A stretch of DNA of 55,573 nt from a virus. Both the position numbers and the translations under genes were made by a program. This document shows positions 23,470 through 29,674 of the stretch, one piece after another. Position 1 is the stretch's first letter, and each line of letters starts with the position of its first letter. The notes under the pieces are model-generated. The model worked only from the letters and a program-made list of their open reading frames with translations, searched no databases and was not told where the DNA came from. The stretch lies in the IMG/VR virus record IMGVR_UViG_3300046000_004360, positions 1-55,573 of that record. One strand, given 5' to 3'.

Positions 23470-23660
23470 AACACTATTACAGCTAAGTATCGATATGGAG
23501 GCTGCCTCTGCCGCCTATAGAGCATCCCGAGCTGCTGCCCGTGGTGCCCGTGGTGCCCGTGGTGCCTATGTTGCTGCCCATGGTGCCTGTGCTGCTGCCT
23601 CTGCTGCATGGTTTGCTGCCTGTGATGCCTATATCAATACCCTCAAGGAGTACCTGAAAA
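23286..23660 (+). repeat. Tandem gene duplication with Ala-codon repeats
   Basis: The DNA from about 23290 is repeated from about 23469, identical for about 50 bp (ACACTATTACAGCTAAGTAT start) and again near the C-termini. Between these lie degenerate repeats built from GCTGCC / GGTGCC / GATGCC units. This is a recent tandem duplication of a small gene followed by repeat expansion and loss. Confidence 0.75.
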
Positions 23661-23674
23661 ATGTGCGACCATAA
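23462..23674 (+). CDS. Ala-rich repeat protein, copy 2 (70 aa)
   Basis: It starts at ATG 23462 inside the end of copy 1, with AAGGAG upstream. It repeats the N-terminus of copy 1 (KTLLQLSIDMEAASAAY) and the C-terminal pattern (AAWFAACDAYINTLKE), but has a longer Arg/Gly/Ala middle (RAAARGARGARGAYVAA). Both copies would be helical and Ala-rich. It overlaps the next wHTH-like gene by 14 bp. Function unknown. Confidence 0.6.
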   Translation: MNKTLLQLSIDMEAASAAYRASRAAARGARGARGAYVAAHGACAAASAAWFAACDAYINTLKEYLKNVRP

Positions 23675-23858
23675 AGCGAAATTGCGCAGTTACTTACTTA
23701 TGTTGCTGGTGGCTCATGGGGATAGTTATTTTAACTATATAAGTGATGAATACTGGTTACGATTAGTCCGGGGGGAATATATAAAATATGATTTAGGGAT
23801 CGGGTACAAAATAACCCCAAAAGGGCTGGAATTTTTAAAACAAGGAGGATCAACATGA
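23661..23858 (+). CDS. Winged-helix-like paralogue 2 (65 aa)
   Basis: The sequence LRSYLLMLLVAHGDSYFNYI ... LVRGEYIKYD ... GYKITPKGLEFLK matches the small winged-helix-like family of the window. It lies just downstream of the MoxR-VWA triad, mirroring paralogue 1 just upstream. Probably a small DNA-binding or adaptor protein (inference). It is followed by an ATGA overlap with the next gene. Confidence 0.65.
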   Translation: MCDHKAKLRSYLLMLLVAHGDSYFNYISDEYWLRLVRGEYIKYDLGIGYKITPKGLEFLKQGGST

Positions 23859-24070
23859 TTAACGACAAAGGGCAACTGATAATAACATGGGACATTGCTG
23901 ATGTTATAAACCTAGCAACAGATAGAGGGCGCGAGAAAATACCAACCCGAGCGCAGGCTATGGAAGTACTGGAGATGGCGGATAAGTATCACGATTGCTG
24001 CATAGGGATTAGTTGGGATGTTTTAGACGTGTACTTAGACGTGTACTTAGACGAAGTGATGGATGAATAA
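23855..24070 (+). CDS. Small acidic protein (71 aa)
   Basis: ATG 23855 overlaps the preceding TGA and has AAGGAGG upstream. The protein has QLIITWDIADVINLATDRGR, a helix with AQAMEVLEMADKYHDCC, and an acidic tail with a fresh in-frame duplication (DVYLDVYLD, 15-bp DNA direct repeat near 24028-24057). No family recognised. Confidence 0.6.
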   Translation: MINDKGQLIITWDIADVINLATDRGREKIPTRAQAMEVLEMADKYHDCCIGISWDVLDVYLDVYLDEVMDE

Positions 24071-24085
24071 AACAAGGAGAATGAT

Positions 24086-24241
24086 ATGAAAAGAAACTAT
24101 GTAGTAGTGATAGGCGAACCCAACGCGGGGGATTTCGTTGGGGTGTTTACAAGTTTGGCACAGGCGCAAGCATACATCGAGGAAGACCCATACAAGGGTG
24201 AGATAGAGCTAAGTATTGTGGAGTTGGCGACTCCAGCGTAG
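24086..24241 (+). CDS. Small protein (51 aa)
   Basis: ATG 24086 is seven bases after AAGGAG. The protein reads MKRNYVVVIGEPNAGDFVGV then a helix (TSLAQAQAYIEE) and a strand (GEIELSIVELAT), a compact alpha/beta unit. It ends the operon before a promoter at 24268. Function unknown. Confidence 0.55.
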   Translation: MKRNYVVVIGEPNAGDFVGVFTSLAQAQAYIEEDPYKGEIELSIVELATPA

Positions 24242-24267
24242 ATGGTAGACAAACCAAAATAAAACAC

Positions 24268-24296
24268 TTGCATACATCGACCAGATGTAGTAAGAT
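24268..24296 (+). promoter_or_regulatory. Possible early promoter
   Basis: TTGCAT (24268-24273), a 17-bp spacer and TAAGAT (24291-24296) lie in an 85-bp gap between two genes. The match is moderate, but the spacing and position are right for driving the replication module. Confidence 0.45.
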
Positions 24297-24326
24297 AGAA
24301 GCCCAACAAATAATATAGGAGCAAGG

Positions 24327-24548
24327 ATGAAACCAAAAGCAGATATGGTAAACTCGCCACCACACTACACAACAGGCGGGATTGAGTGTATAGATTACAT
24401 ACAGGCAAAGCTAACAATAGATGAGTTCAGGGGGTATTTGATTGGAAATGGACTTAAGTATTTGAGCAGGTTGGGTAATAAAGGGGCAGCAACAGAAGAC
24501 GCGCAGAAAGCGGCGTGGTATATTAACAAACTATCGGAGACAATATGA
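24327..24548 (+). CDS. DUF3310 protein (phage SaV-like)
   Basis: The pattern VNSPPHYTTGGIECIDYIQA ... LTIDEFRGYLIGNGLKYLSR ... AQKAAWYINKL is the DUF3310 family found in many phages (73 aa here). In some phages the domain is fused to or sits beside nucleotide-metabolism genes; its own biochemical role is unclear. GGAGCAAGG precedes ATG 24327, and it is the first gene behind the likely promoter at 24268. Confidence 0.85.
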   Translation: MKPKADMVNSPPHYTTGGIECIDYIQAKLTIDEFRGYLIGNGLKYLSRLGNKGAATEDAQKAAWYINKLSETI

Positions 24549-25108
24549 GAGAATTATTTGAATTAGATGTAGATGAGTGTACCGCGTTCGGGGTATTGGA
24601 CACCGATGACGATGACTTACGATTGATGACCCCGGCATATACTGATGATGATGGTCGGCAAGCACAGAATAAAAGTGTATACATAATAGGGCGGATAGCA
24701 CTCAAGCAGTTGCGCGACATATTGATAGAATCATACCCCCCAGATGAAGAAACCCCAGAGGAAGAAACCCCAGAAATATCCCACTTAGAGCTTAGGCAGC
24801 AGTGGCTAGACGATATGAAGAAAGACCCAAGCATTGTTTGGCAGGCTAGACTGCGGGAAAAAGGGCAGTTGTCGGATAATGGGTGGATAGATTCCGCAGC
24901 ACCGCTATGGTTTGAAGAGTTAGAATACCGCCGCAAACCAAAGACTTACACCATGTATATGTGTTTAGTGAGACACTTACACACAGCAGGGCTTTCACCA
25001 TTTTCACTGTCGTTTAGGACAGTCAGTGAGCTTGACATCCACTGCAATCAGTTTGGCCTAGTTAAGGTGGGTGAAGTAGTGGCGCGGGAAATAGGGGAGG
25101 GTATATAG
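24545..25108 (+). CDS. Hypothetical acidic protein (187 aa)
   Basis: The N-terminal 40 residues are rich in Asp (DVDECTAFGVLDTDDDDLRL). A linker with repeated EETPEE units (DNA repeat near 24745-24775) follows. The remainder, with LELRQQWLDDMKKDPSIVWQ and TYTMYMCLVRHLHTAGLSPF, looks globular. No family recognised. It overlaps both neighbours by a few bases. Confidence 0.6.
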   Translation: MRELFELDVDECTAFGVLDTDDDDLRLMTPAYTDDDGRQAQNKSVYIIGRIALKQLRDILIESYPPDEETPEEETPEISHLELRQQWLDDMKKDPSIVWQARLREKGQLSDNGWIDSAAPLWFEELEYRRKPKTYTMYMCLVRHLHTAGLSPFSLSFRTVSELDIHCNQFGLVKVGEVVAREIGEGI

Positions 25109-25431
25109 TGGCTATGACACCAGAGGGCAGGGTTAAAAACACCATAAAAAAGATACTCAAAGATTATAAAGTGGTATATGCTATGCCAGCGACAGGGGGG
25201 TTTGGTAAGAGTGGGGTTAGTGACTTCCTTGTATGCCACAGGGGGTATTTTATATCCATAGAGGCTAAGTCAGGGAGCAGCCAGCCTACGGCACTGCAAA
25301 AGAAGTGGCTAAAAGAAGTAGCTGAAGCAGGGGGGTGGGGGCTTGTAATCAACGAGGACAACATGGATGAGATAACGGACTTGTTTGATAGTATTGACGA
25401 GGTGGATGATGCTATCACTAGACTACACTAG
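25108..25431 (+). CDS. VRR-NUC domain nuclease
   Basis: The 107-residue protein is a minimal VRR-NUC (PD-(D/E)XK) domain. It has an N-terminal helix (EGRVKNTIKKILKD), GVSDFLV with the catalytic Asp, then YFISIEAKSG supplying Glu and Lys, and QPTALQKKWLKEVAEAGGWG. Such phage nucleases act on branched DNA, possibly as junction resolvases. GTG 25108 fits the GGGGAGG site; ATG 25114 is an alternative. Confidence 0.85.
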   Translation: MAMTPEGRVKNTIKKILKDYKVVYAMPATGGFGKSGVSDFLVCHRGYFISIEAKSGSSQPTALQKKWLKEVAEAGGWGLVINEDNMDEITDLFDSIDEVDDAITRLH

Positions 25432-25765
25432 ATGTAAAAAGTGTGGGGGCGAGTTAGCCCCCGGCAAGGCTATAGAAAATACATATACAGGACTGCCCGA
25501 CTTTCCCGGAGATAAACATCCAGTAACAATGTCCCCCGGAGGGAAAGGCACACTGATAGACTGTATGAAGTGTGAGAAGTGTGGCTGGAGTATATATAGC
25601 GGGGAATCGCTCGAAGCGGTAACAGTCAGGCTGATGTTAGTGGCAACAAATAAACCGCCGCACAAAAGTGAGATAGCTAGGCTATCGGTAGTGATGCGCG
25701 ATAGTGAGGCATTTAAATTTAATTGTAAGTTGGTTGAGTTAGCACTTAAGGAGAGAAAGATATGA
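25409..25765 (+). CDS. Zinc-ribbon hypothetical protein (118 aa)
   Basis: I take ATG 25409, with GAGG six bases upstream, inside the end of the nuclease gene. Two CxxC pairs (CKKC near residue 9 and CMKCEKC near 50) can form a zinc ribbon around a Gly/Pro-rich loop. A C-terminal helical stretch (FKFNCKLVELALKERK) follows. Function unknown; DNA or RNA binding is possible. Confidence 0.6.
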   Translation: MLSLDYTRCKKCGGELAPGKAIENTYTGLPDFPGDKHPVTMSPGGKGTLIDCMKCEKCGWSIYSGESLEAVTVRLMLVATNKPPHKSEIARLSVVMRDSEAFKFNCKLVELALKERKI

Positions 25766-25965
25766 GCTACCAAAAAGATAAAGCGTTCTGCGATGCGTTG
25801 TTTGCCGACACAATCAGGGAAACACACAGGAACAAGTTAGCAGAGGAGTTTAAGCAGCCTGCAGTTAGTACTGAGGAAACGTTAGTAAGGGGACACCGCA
25901 AGTATCCACAACCAACTAAGACATACTACGCAGGAGAAGGGAGAAGACATGGACGCTGCGGATAG
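25762..25965 (+). CDS. Small hypothetical protein (67 aa)
   Basis: It starts at ATG 25762 in an ATGA overlap with GGAGAG upstream. It is basic and polar (YQKDKAFCDALFADTIRETH ... RGHRKYPQPTKTYYAGEGRR) with no clear domain. It overlaps the next gene by 17 bp. Confidence 0.5.
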   Translation: MSYQKDKAFCDALFADTIRETHRNKLAEEFKQPAVSTEETLVRGHRKYPQPTKTYYAGEGRRHGRCG

Positions 25966-26134
25966 TGCGCAACAACAAATGGAGCAGTTAGAAAAACTGC
26001 GGAGGCAACAGAAACCCCCAATGGTAGCAGAGCCGAAGGGGTATTGCCTGAACTGCGGCAACACAGACATTAAAAAGGGGCTGCGGTGGTGTGATGTTGA
26101 TTGCCGCACGGATTGGCAGAGGAGGAACGAGTGA
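25949..26134 (+). CDS. Small C4 zinc-finger protein (61 aa)
   Basis: An N-terminal Gln/Glu helix (DAADSAQQQMEQLEKLRRQQ) leads to a C4 finger CLNC ... WCDVDC (about residues 33-52). It resembles short DksA/TraR-like or DUF2116-like zinc fingers found in phages. The role is unknown. AGGAGAAGGGAG lies upstream of ATG 25949. Confidence 0.65.
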   Translation: MDAADSAQQQMEQLEKLRRQQKPPMVAEPKGYCLNCGNTDIKKGLRWCDVDCRTDWQRRNE

Positions 26135-26346
26135 ATAAGTGGGATTGGATGATATTGTTTGGGGTTGGGTGCACCATAGGGATTGTTTTTTCCTTGATGC
26201 CGCGACCAGACACAGAAATAAAATATCCGTATTATACTTGCACTAAGGATCAGGTTAGTGAGATAATATATAACCAACCTAATGGTATGCTGGAAGCTAT
26301 TAAGGCGCGCTGTACGACCCACGCGGGGGGGGACATAACCGTATGA
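26131..26346 (+). CDS. Single-span membrane protein (71 aa, GTG start)
   Basis: GTG 26131 overlaps the preceding TGA and has GGAGGAA four bases upstream, so the frame's earlier ATG is not used. One membrane helix lies at about residues 5-22 (WMILFGVGCTIGIVFSLM). A periplasmic-looking domain with two Cys (YYTCTKDQVSEIIYN, KARCTTH) follows. Function unknown. Confidence 0.6.
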   Translation: MNKWDWMILFGVGCTIGIVFSLMPRPDTEIKYPYYTCTKDQVSEIIYNQPNGMLEAIKARCTTHAGGDITV

Positions 26347-28208
26347 ACATTAATATTATTGCTTGCGACATAGAGACTTTTTACTCAAAAGAGTATGGGC
26401 TGACTAAGTGCACTACCGAAGAATACATACGCTCTCCGTTGTTTCAGACAATTGGTGTAGCTACAAAAATTAACGATGGGTCTATTGAGTGGGTGTCAGG
26501 TACGCATGAGTATGTTAAGGAATATTTAGAGTCTTTACCGTGGGATACACATCTATTACTAGCGCAGAACACAGCGTTTGATGGGGCGATACTTAACTGG
26601 ATTTATGGTATCAAACCCAGAGGTTATTTAGATACGATGAGCATGGCAAACGCGCTGCATGGGGTGTCGGAATCATCATCACTGGCAAACCTATGCAAGC
26701 TATATAAGTCGCGGCCTAAAGGGGATGAAGTATTGAATGCGTTGGGCAAGCGGAGGGAAGATTTTACCCCCACAGAACTGGCGACATACGGAGAGTACTG
26801 CCGCGATGACGTTTTTTCAACGCATGATATATTTCACAAGATGCTACCGATCTTCCCAAAGTCGGAGCTAAAAGTAATTGATCTAACCATAAGGATGTTT
26901 GCACAACCAATAATAGAAATAGATGCGCCGATGCTGGTGGAAGACTTGATAAACATAAAGAGAACGAAGCGCGAATCACTAGAGAAACTGCAAACGGCTT
27001 TGGGGGTGGGTAGTGAAGCGGAACTAAAAATTAAAGTAATGAGCAACCCCAAGTTTGCTGAGTTGCTTAAGGCGCAGGGGGTGGAGCCGCCCACCAAGAT
27101 CAGTGCCAAGACGGGTAAGACTGCATGGGCGTTCGCCAAGACAGACGAGGAGTTTACCAATCTGCTTGAGAGTGATGACCCTATTGTGGCTACACTTGTA
27201 TCTACACGGCTGGAGAATAAGTCTACCATAGGAGAAACAAGAACAGAGGCGTATATCGGTATAGCGGGGCGGGGCACTTACCCATTCTCACTGTCATATT
27301 CAGGCGCGAAGATAACGCACCGTTGGAGTGGCTTTGGGACTAACCCCCAAAATCTGCCTCGCGGGTCGACATTACGCAGGGCACTCGTGGCACCAGACGG
27401 GCGCACGCTGGTAGTGGCAGACTCAAGTAACATCGAGCTACGCTCAGGGATGTGGTTGGCGGGGCAGCAAGACGCACTACAGCAGATTAGGGATGGGTTG
27501 GACTTGTATCGGGTGTTTGCATCGGAATCATTTAACTTGGATTATGATAGTATAGGTAAAACCAGTGATGAAAGGTTTATTGGAAAGGTCTGCCAGCTCT
27601 CACTTTTGTACCAGACAGGGCATGTAAAATTGCAGAATACAATTCGCATACAAAGTAAAGGCAAGATAACTATCACGCTCAAAGAGGCAGAAAGATTAAA
27701 GTATTTATACCGTGATACATATGATAAGATAGTTGATGCTTGGGGTGATGGAGAAGAGGTACTTTCGTGGATTGCTAATGATGAAGAACACACAGCGTTC
27801 GAGTTTTTACCTGTACATGGTAAGAAAGGTATTCTTAAACCTAGTGGGTTATACTTACCATATCCGGGGTTAAGAAAAGAAAACACAGAAAAAGGGAACG
27901 AGTGGCAATATGATACAAGGAGAGGATGCAGCATATTAAAAGATAAAGCTTACGGGGGAAAATGTTTCCAAAGAATAAATCAAAGTTTGGCGCGGGATAT
28001 TATATCAACACAGACGATGGAAATAAATAAACGATATTGGGTTGCAGGATTGGTACATGATGAGGTAATATGTGTAGTTCCAGATGCTGAAGTAGAAGAA
28101 GCCAAGATATTTATACAAGAAGTTATGAGGAAGCCCCCATCATGGGCATTGGATTTACCACTGGATTGTGAAGTAGGATCAGGGAAACGATATGGCGACG
28201 CCAAATAA
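26343..28208 (+). CDS. polA: Family A DNA polymerase with 3'-5' exonuclease
   Basis: The N-terminal DnaQ-like exonuclease keeps DIE (Asp9, Glu11), NTAFD (Asp80) and YCRDD (about 152-156). The polymerase domain has motif A with Asp360 (VVADSSNIELR). Motif B has Arg411, Lys415, Leu419 and Tyr423, equivalent to E. coli Arg754, Lys758, Phe762 and Tyr766. Motif C is VHDEV with Asp573. The 621 aa lack a 5'-3' exonuclease domain, as in other phage enzymes. Leu at the 762 position is a known phage PolA variant linked by others to slower or more accurate synthesis. It is the replicative polymerase of the phage. Confidence 0.95.
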   Translation: MNINIIACDIETFYSKEYGLTKCTTEEYIRSPLFQTIGVATKINDGSIEWVSGTHEYVKEYLESLPWDTHLLLAQNTAFDGAILNWIYGIKPRGYLDTMSMANALHGVSESSSLANLCKLYKSRPKGDEVLNALGKRREDFTPTELATYGEYCRDDVFSTHDIFHKMLPIFPKSELKVIDLTIRMFAQPIIEIDAPMLVEDLINIKRTKRESLEKLQTALGVGSEAELKIKVMSNPKFAELLKAQGVEPPTKISAKTGKTAWAFAKTDEEFTNLLESDDPIVATLVSTRLENKSTIGETRTEAYIGIAGRGTYPFSLSYSGAKITHRWSGFGTNPQNLPRGSTLRRALVAPDGRTLVVADSSNIELRSGMWLAGQQDALQQIRDGLDLYRVFASESFNLDYDSIGKTSDERFIGKVCQLSLLYQTGHVKLQNTIRIQSKGKITITLKEAERLKYLYRDTYDKIVDAWGDGEEVLSWIANDEEHTAFEFLPVHGKKGILKPSGLYLPYPGLRKENTEKGNEWQYDTRRGCSILKDKAYGGKCFQRINQSLARDIISTQTMEINKRYWVAGLVHDEVICVVPDAEVEEAKIFIQEVMRKPPSWALDLPLDCEVGSGKRYGDAK

Positions 28209-28452
28209 AGATGATGATTACGCTGCTTGGCTACTAAAAGAGATACTGGCGCATGGGGTTGATAATGCGTCAGCATGGTACCCAAGTATGCCGCCATGCG
28301 AGTTCGGCTGGCGCATAGAGGCCGTAAGACACGGGCATCGCCTCATTGATGAGTCTAACCGCAAGCTGCGCAATAAATACGATCATACATTTTGGTACTC
28401 CCCCAAAGCAGTTGAGTGGCTAAAGGATTACAACGAGAGGAGAAATAAATGA
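28192..28452 (+). CDS. Small hypothetical protein, distant to the winged-helix family (86 aa)
   Basis: It overlaps the polymerase end by 17 bp and has AGGGAAA upstream. The order WLLKEILAHGVDNAS ... EFGWRIEAVRHGHRLIDESN ... FWYSPKAVEWLKDY follows the same plan as the window's small winged-helix-like proteins (helix, G.R.I, SPxxVEWLK). Homology is not certain. Function unknown. Confidence 0.55.
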   Translation: MATPNKDDDYAAWLLKEILAHGVDNASAWYPSMPPCEFGWRIEAVRHGHRLIDESNRKLRNKYDHTFWYSPKAVEWLKDYNERRNK

Positions 28453-28661
28453 GTAAATTTAAGAAGTTACCGCAGCATGAGTTGGATGGAATGTCTCGCA
28501 AGGAGCTGGACGATTATTTTGAGGCGGAGGATAACAATAGGCTGAGAGACAAGTTCGCTATGGCTGCGATGTCTGTGGATTTAAGGGGTAGTAGTGTTGA
28601 AGCAATTGCTGAGATGTGTTTCCTGTTGGCAGATGCGATGATGATAGAAAGGGATAAATAA
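28449..28661 (+). CDS. Small conserved phage protein (70 aa)
   Basis: The second half (RDKFAMAAMSVDLRGSSVEA ... FLLADAMMIERDK) is the common phage pattern 'DEFAKAAM ... YxxADAMLxxR' of unknown function. It starts at ATG 28449 overlapping the preceding TGA. Confidence 0.65.
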   Translation: MSKFKKLPQHELDGMSRKELDDYFEAEDNNRLRDKFAMAAMSVDLRGSSVEAIAEMCFLLADAMMIERDK

Positions 28662-28753
28662 TGAAGAGAATACTTACCGCAATAAGAGCAAAACTAAAGA
28701 GCTGGCAAGATGCATTAGAACAAAAAATAAAGAAAATAACCGATGGCCTATAG
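28661..28753 (+). CDS. Tiny basic helical peptide (30 aa)
   Basis: ATG 28661 shares a base with the preceding TAA (TAATG) and has GAAAGGG upstream. The peptide is one Lys-rich amphipathic helix (KRILTAIRAKLKSWQDALEQ). It overlaps the next gene by 11 bp. Real translation is plausible but unproven. Confidence 0.45.
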   Translation: MKRILTAIRAKLKSWQDALEQKIKKITDGL

Positions 28754-29408
28754 TTACTCAGCGTTGAAGGAATTTTCCCAGTGCCCTAGGAAATACCATG
28801 AGAATCGGGTGCTAAAAAAGTGGCCTTTCCCTAAGACAGATGCTATAATGTATGGCGAGGAGGTACACAAGGCACTAGAGGACTATATAGGTAGCGGGGT
28901 TGATTTAGGTAAGCATAGCAGATTCAAGGACATTGCTGATTCATTGCTCAGGCTGGAGGGGGAGAAGCTAGTCGAGTTTAAGATGGCGTTGGATCACTCT
29001 CTACAGCCGTGTGATTTCTTTGATAAAGATGTTTATCTGCGTGGGGTTGCTGATATTGTCGTGTTGAATAAGGCGACAAGCAAGGCGTATATAGGAGACT
29101 ATAAAACTGGCGGGGATAAGTACCCCGACAAAGACCAGTTAGAGCTTATGGCGTTGATGATATTCAGGTACTTCCCGGAGATAACATACGTGAAGGCCGC
29201 GCTGTTGTTTGTGGTGCATGATACGATTGTTACTGCTGAGTACCACAAGAAGGAAGCCAAGCCCACATGGTTAAAGTGGATAGGTAAGATTAACGAAGTA
29301 GAGGCGGCACATGAAGCGGGGGTATGGAACGAAAAGCCCACGGCACTATGCCCGTGGTGCCCTGTGAATGATTGCCCGCACTGGTCAGAGAAAAGGAAAA
29401 GTAAATAA
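28743..29408 (+). CDS. RecB/Cas4-like PD-(D/E)XK nuclease with Fe-S cysteines
   Basis: The nuclease core has YSALKEFSQCPRKYH near the start, His42 (GEEVHKALEDY), Asp104 (RGVADIVV), the D-x-K pair Asp119/Lys121 (IGDYKTG) and a following Gln-rich helix (KDQLELMALM). Cys14 plus Cys203, Cys206 and Cys211 (LCPWCPVNDCPHW) match the 4Fe-4S cluster arrangement of Cas4/AddB nucleases. It likely trims or recombines DNA in the replication module. There are no Cas1/Cas2 genes or CRISPR arrays, so it is not a CRISPR component. Confidence 0.88.
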   Translation: MAYSYSALKEFSQCPRKYHENRVLKKWPFPKTDAIMYGEEVHKALEDYIGSGVDLGKHSRFKDIADSLLRLEGEKLVEFKMALDHSLQPCDFFDKDVYLRGVADIVVLNKATSKAYIGDYKTGGDKYPDKDQLELMALMIFRYFPEITYVKAALLFVVHDTIVTAEYHKKEAKPTWLKWIGKINEVEAAHEAGVWNEKPTALCPWCPVNDCPHWSEKRKSK

Positions 29409-29674
29409 TGCCTAGAAAACCTAATATACCTAAAGGTTCGCCGTACTGGAAAGAAGAATGGAAAAAGATGCAGGCTAATGGGGAAGACAAGAAGCAGCTT
29501 GAAAGGGCTAAGGCCAGAAGGATGGTCGATAAGGCGGGAATTAATAGGAAGGGTAAAGATGTAGGGCACATCAAGCCAGTGGAGGATGGGGGTAAGAGCG
29601 TGATGAGCAACTTACGTATTGAGGACTCCAGTAAAAACCAGAGTAATAATTTGCATAAGAAGGGGGAGAAATGA
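29408..29674 (+). CDS. HNH-like endonuclease / DNA-binding protein (88 aa)
   Basis: A basic N-terminus (SPYWKEEWKKMQANGEDKKQ, AKARRMVDKAG) precedes GKDVGHIKPVEDGGKSVMSN and LRIEDSSKNQSNN. The order G-H-x-x-P...GG...NLR...N fits a cysteine-free HNH motif seen in small phage proteins. Activity is not certain. It starts in TAATG overlap with the preceding stop and overlaps thyX by 4 bp. Confidence 0.65.
   Translation: MPRKPNIPKGSPYWKEEWKKMQANGEDKKQLERAKARRMVDKAGINRKGKDVGHIKPVEDGGKSVMSNLRIEDSSKNQSNNLHKKGEK

Noticed and set aside
23286-23660. CRISPR-like array
   Set aside because: The repeated units are Ala/Gly codons and a gene duplication, without regular spacers.
28743-29408. Reading the Cas4-like nuclease as part of a CRISPR-Cas system
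   Set aside because: No Cas1, Cas2 or repeat-spacer array is present; lone Cas4/RecB-like nucleases are common in phage replication modules.
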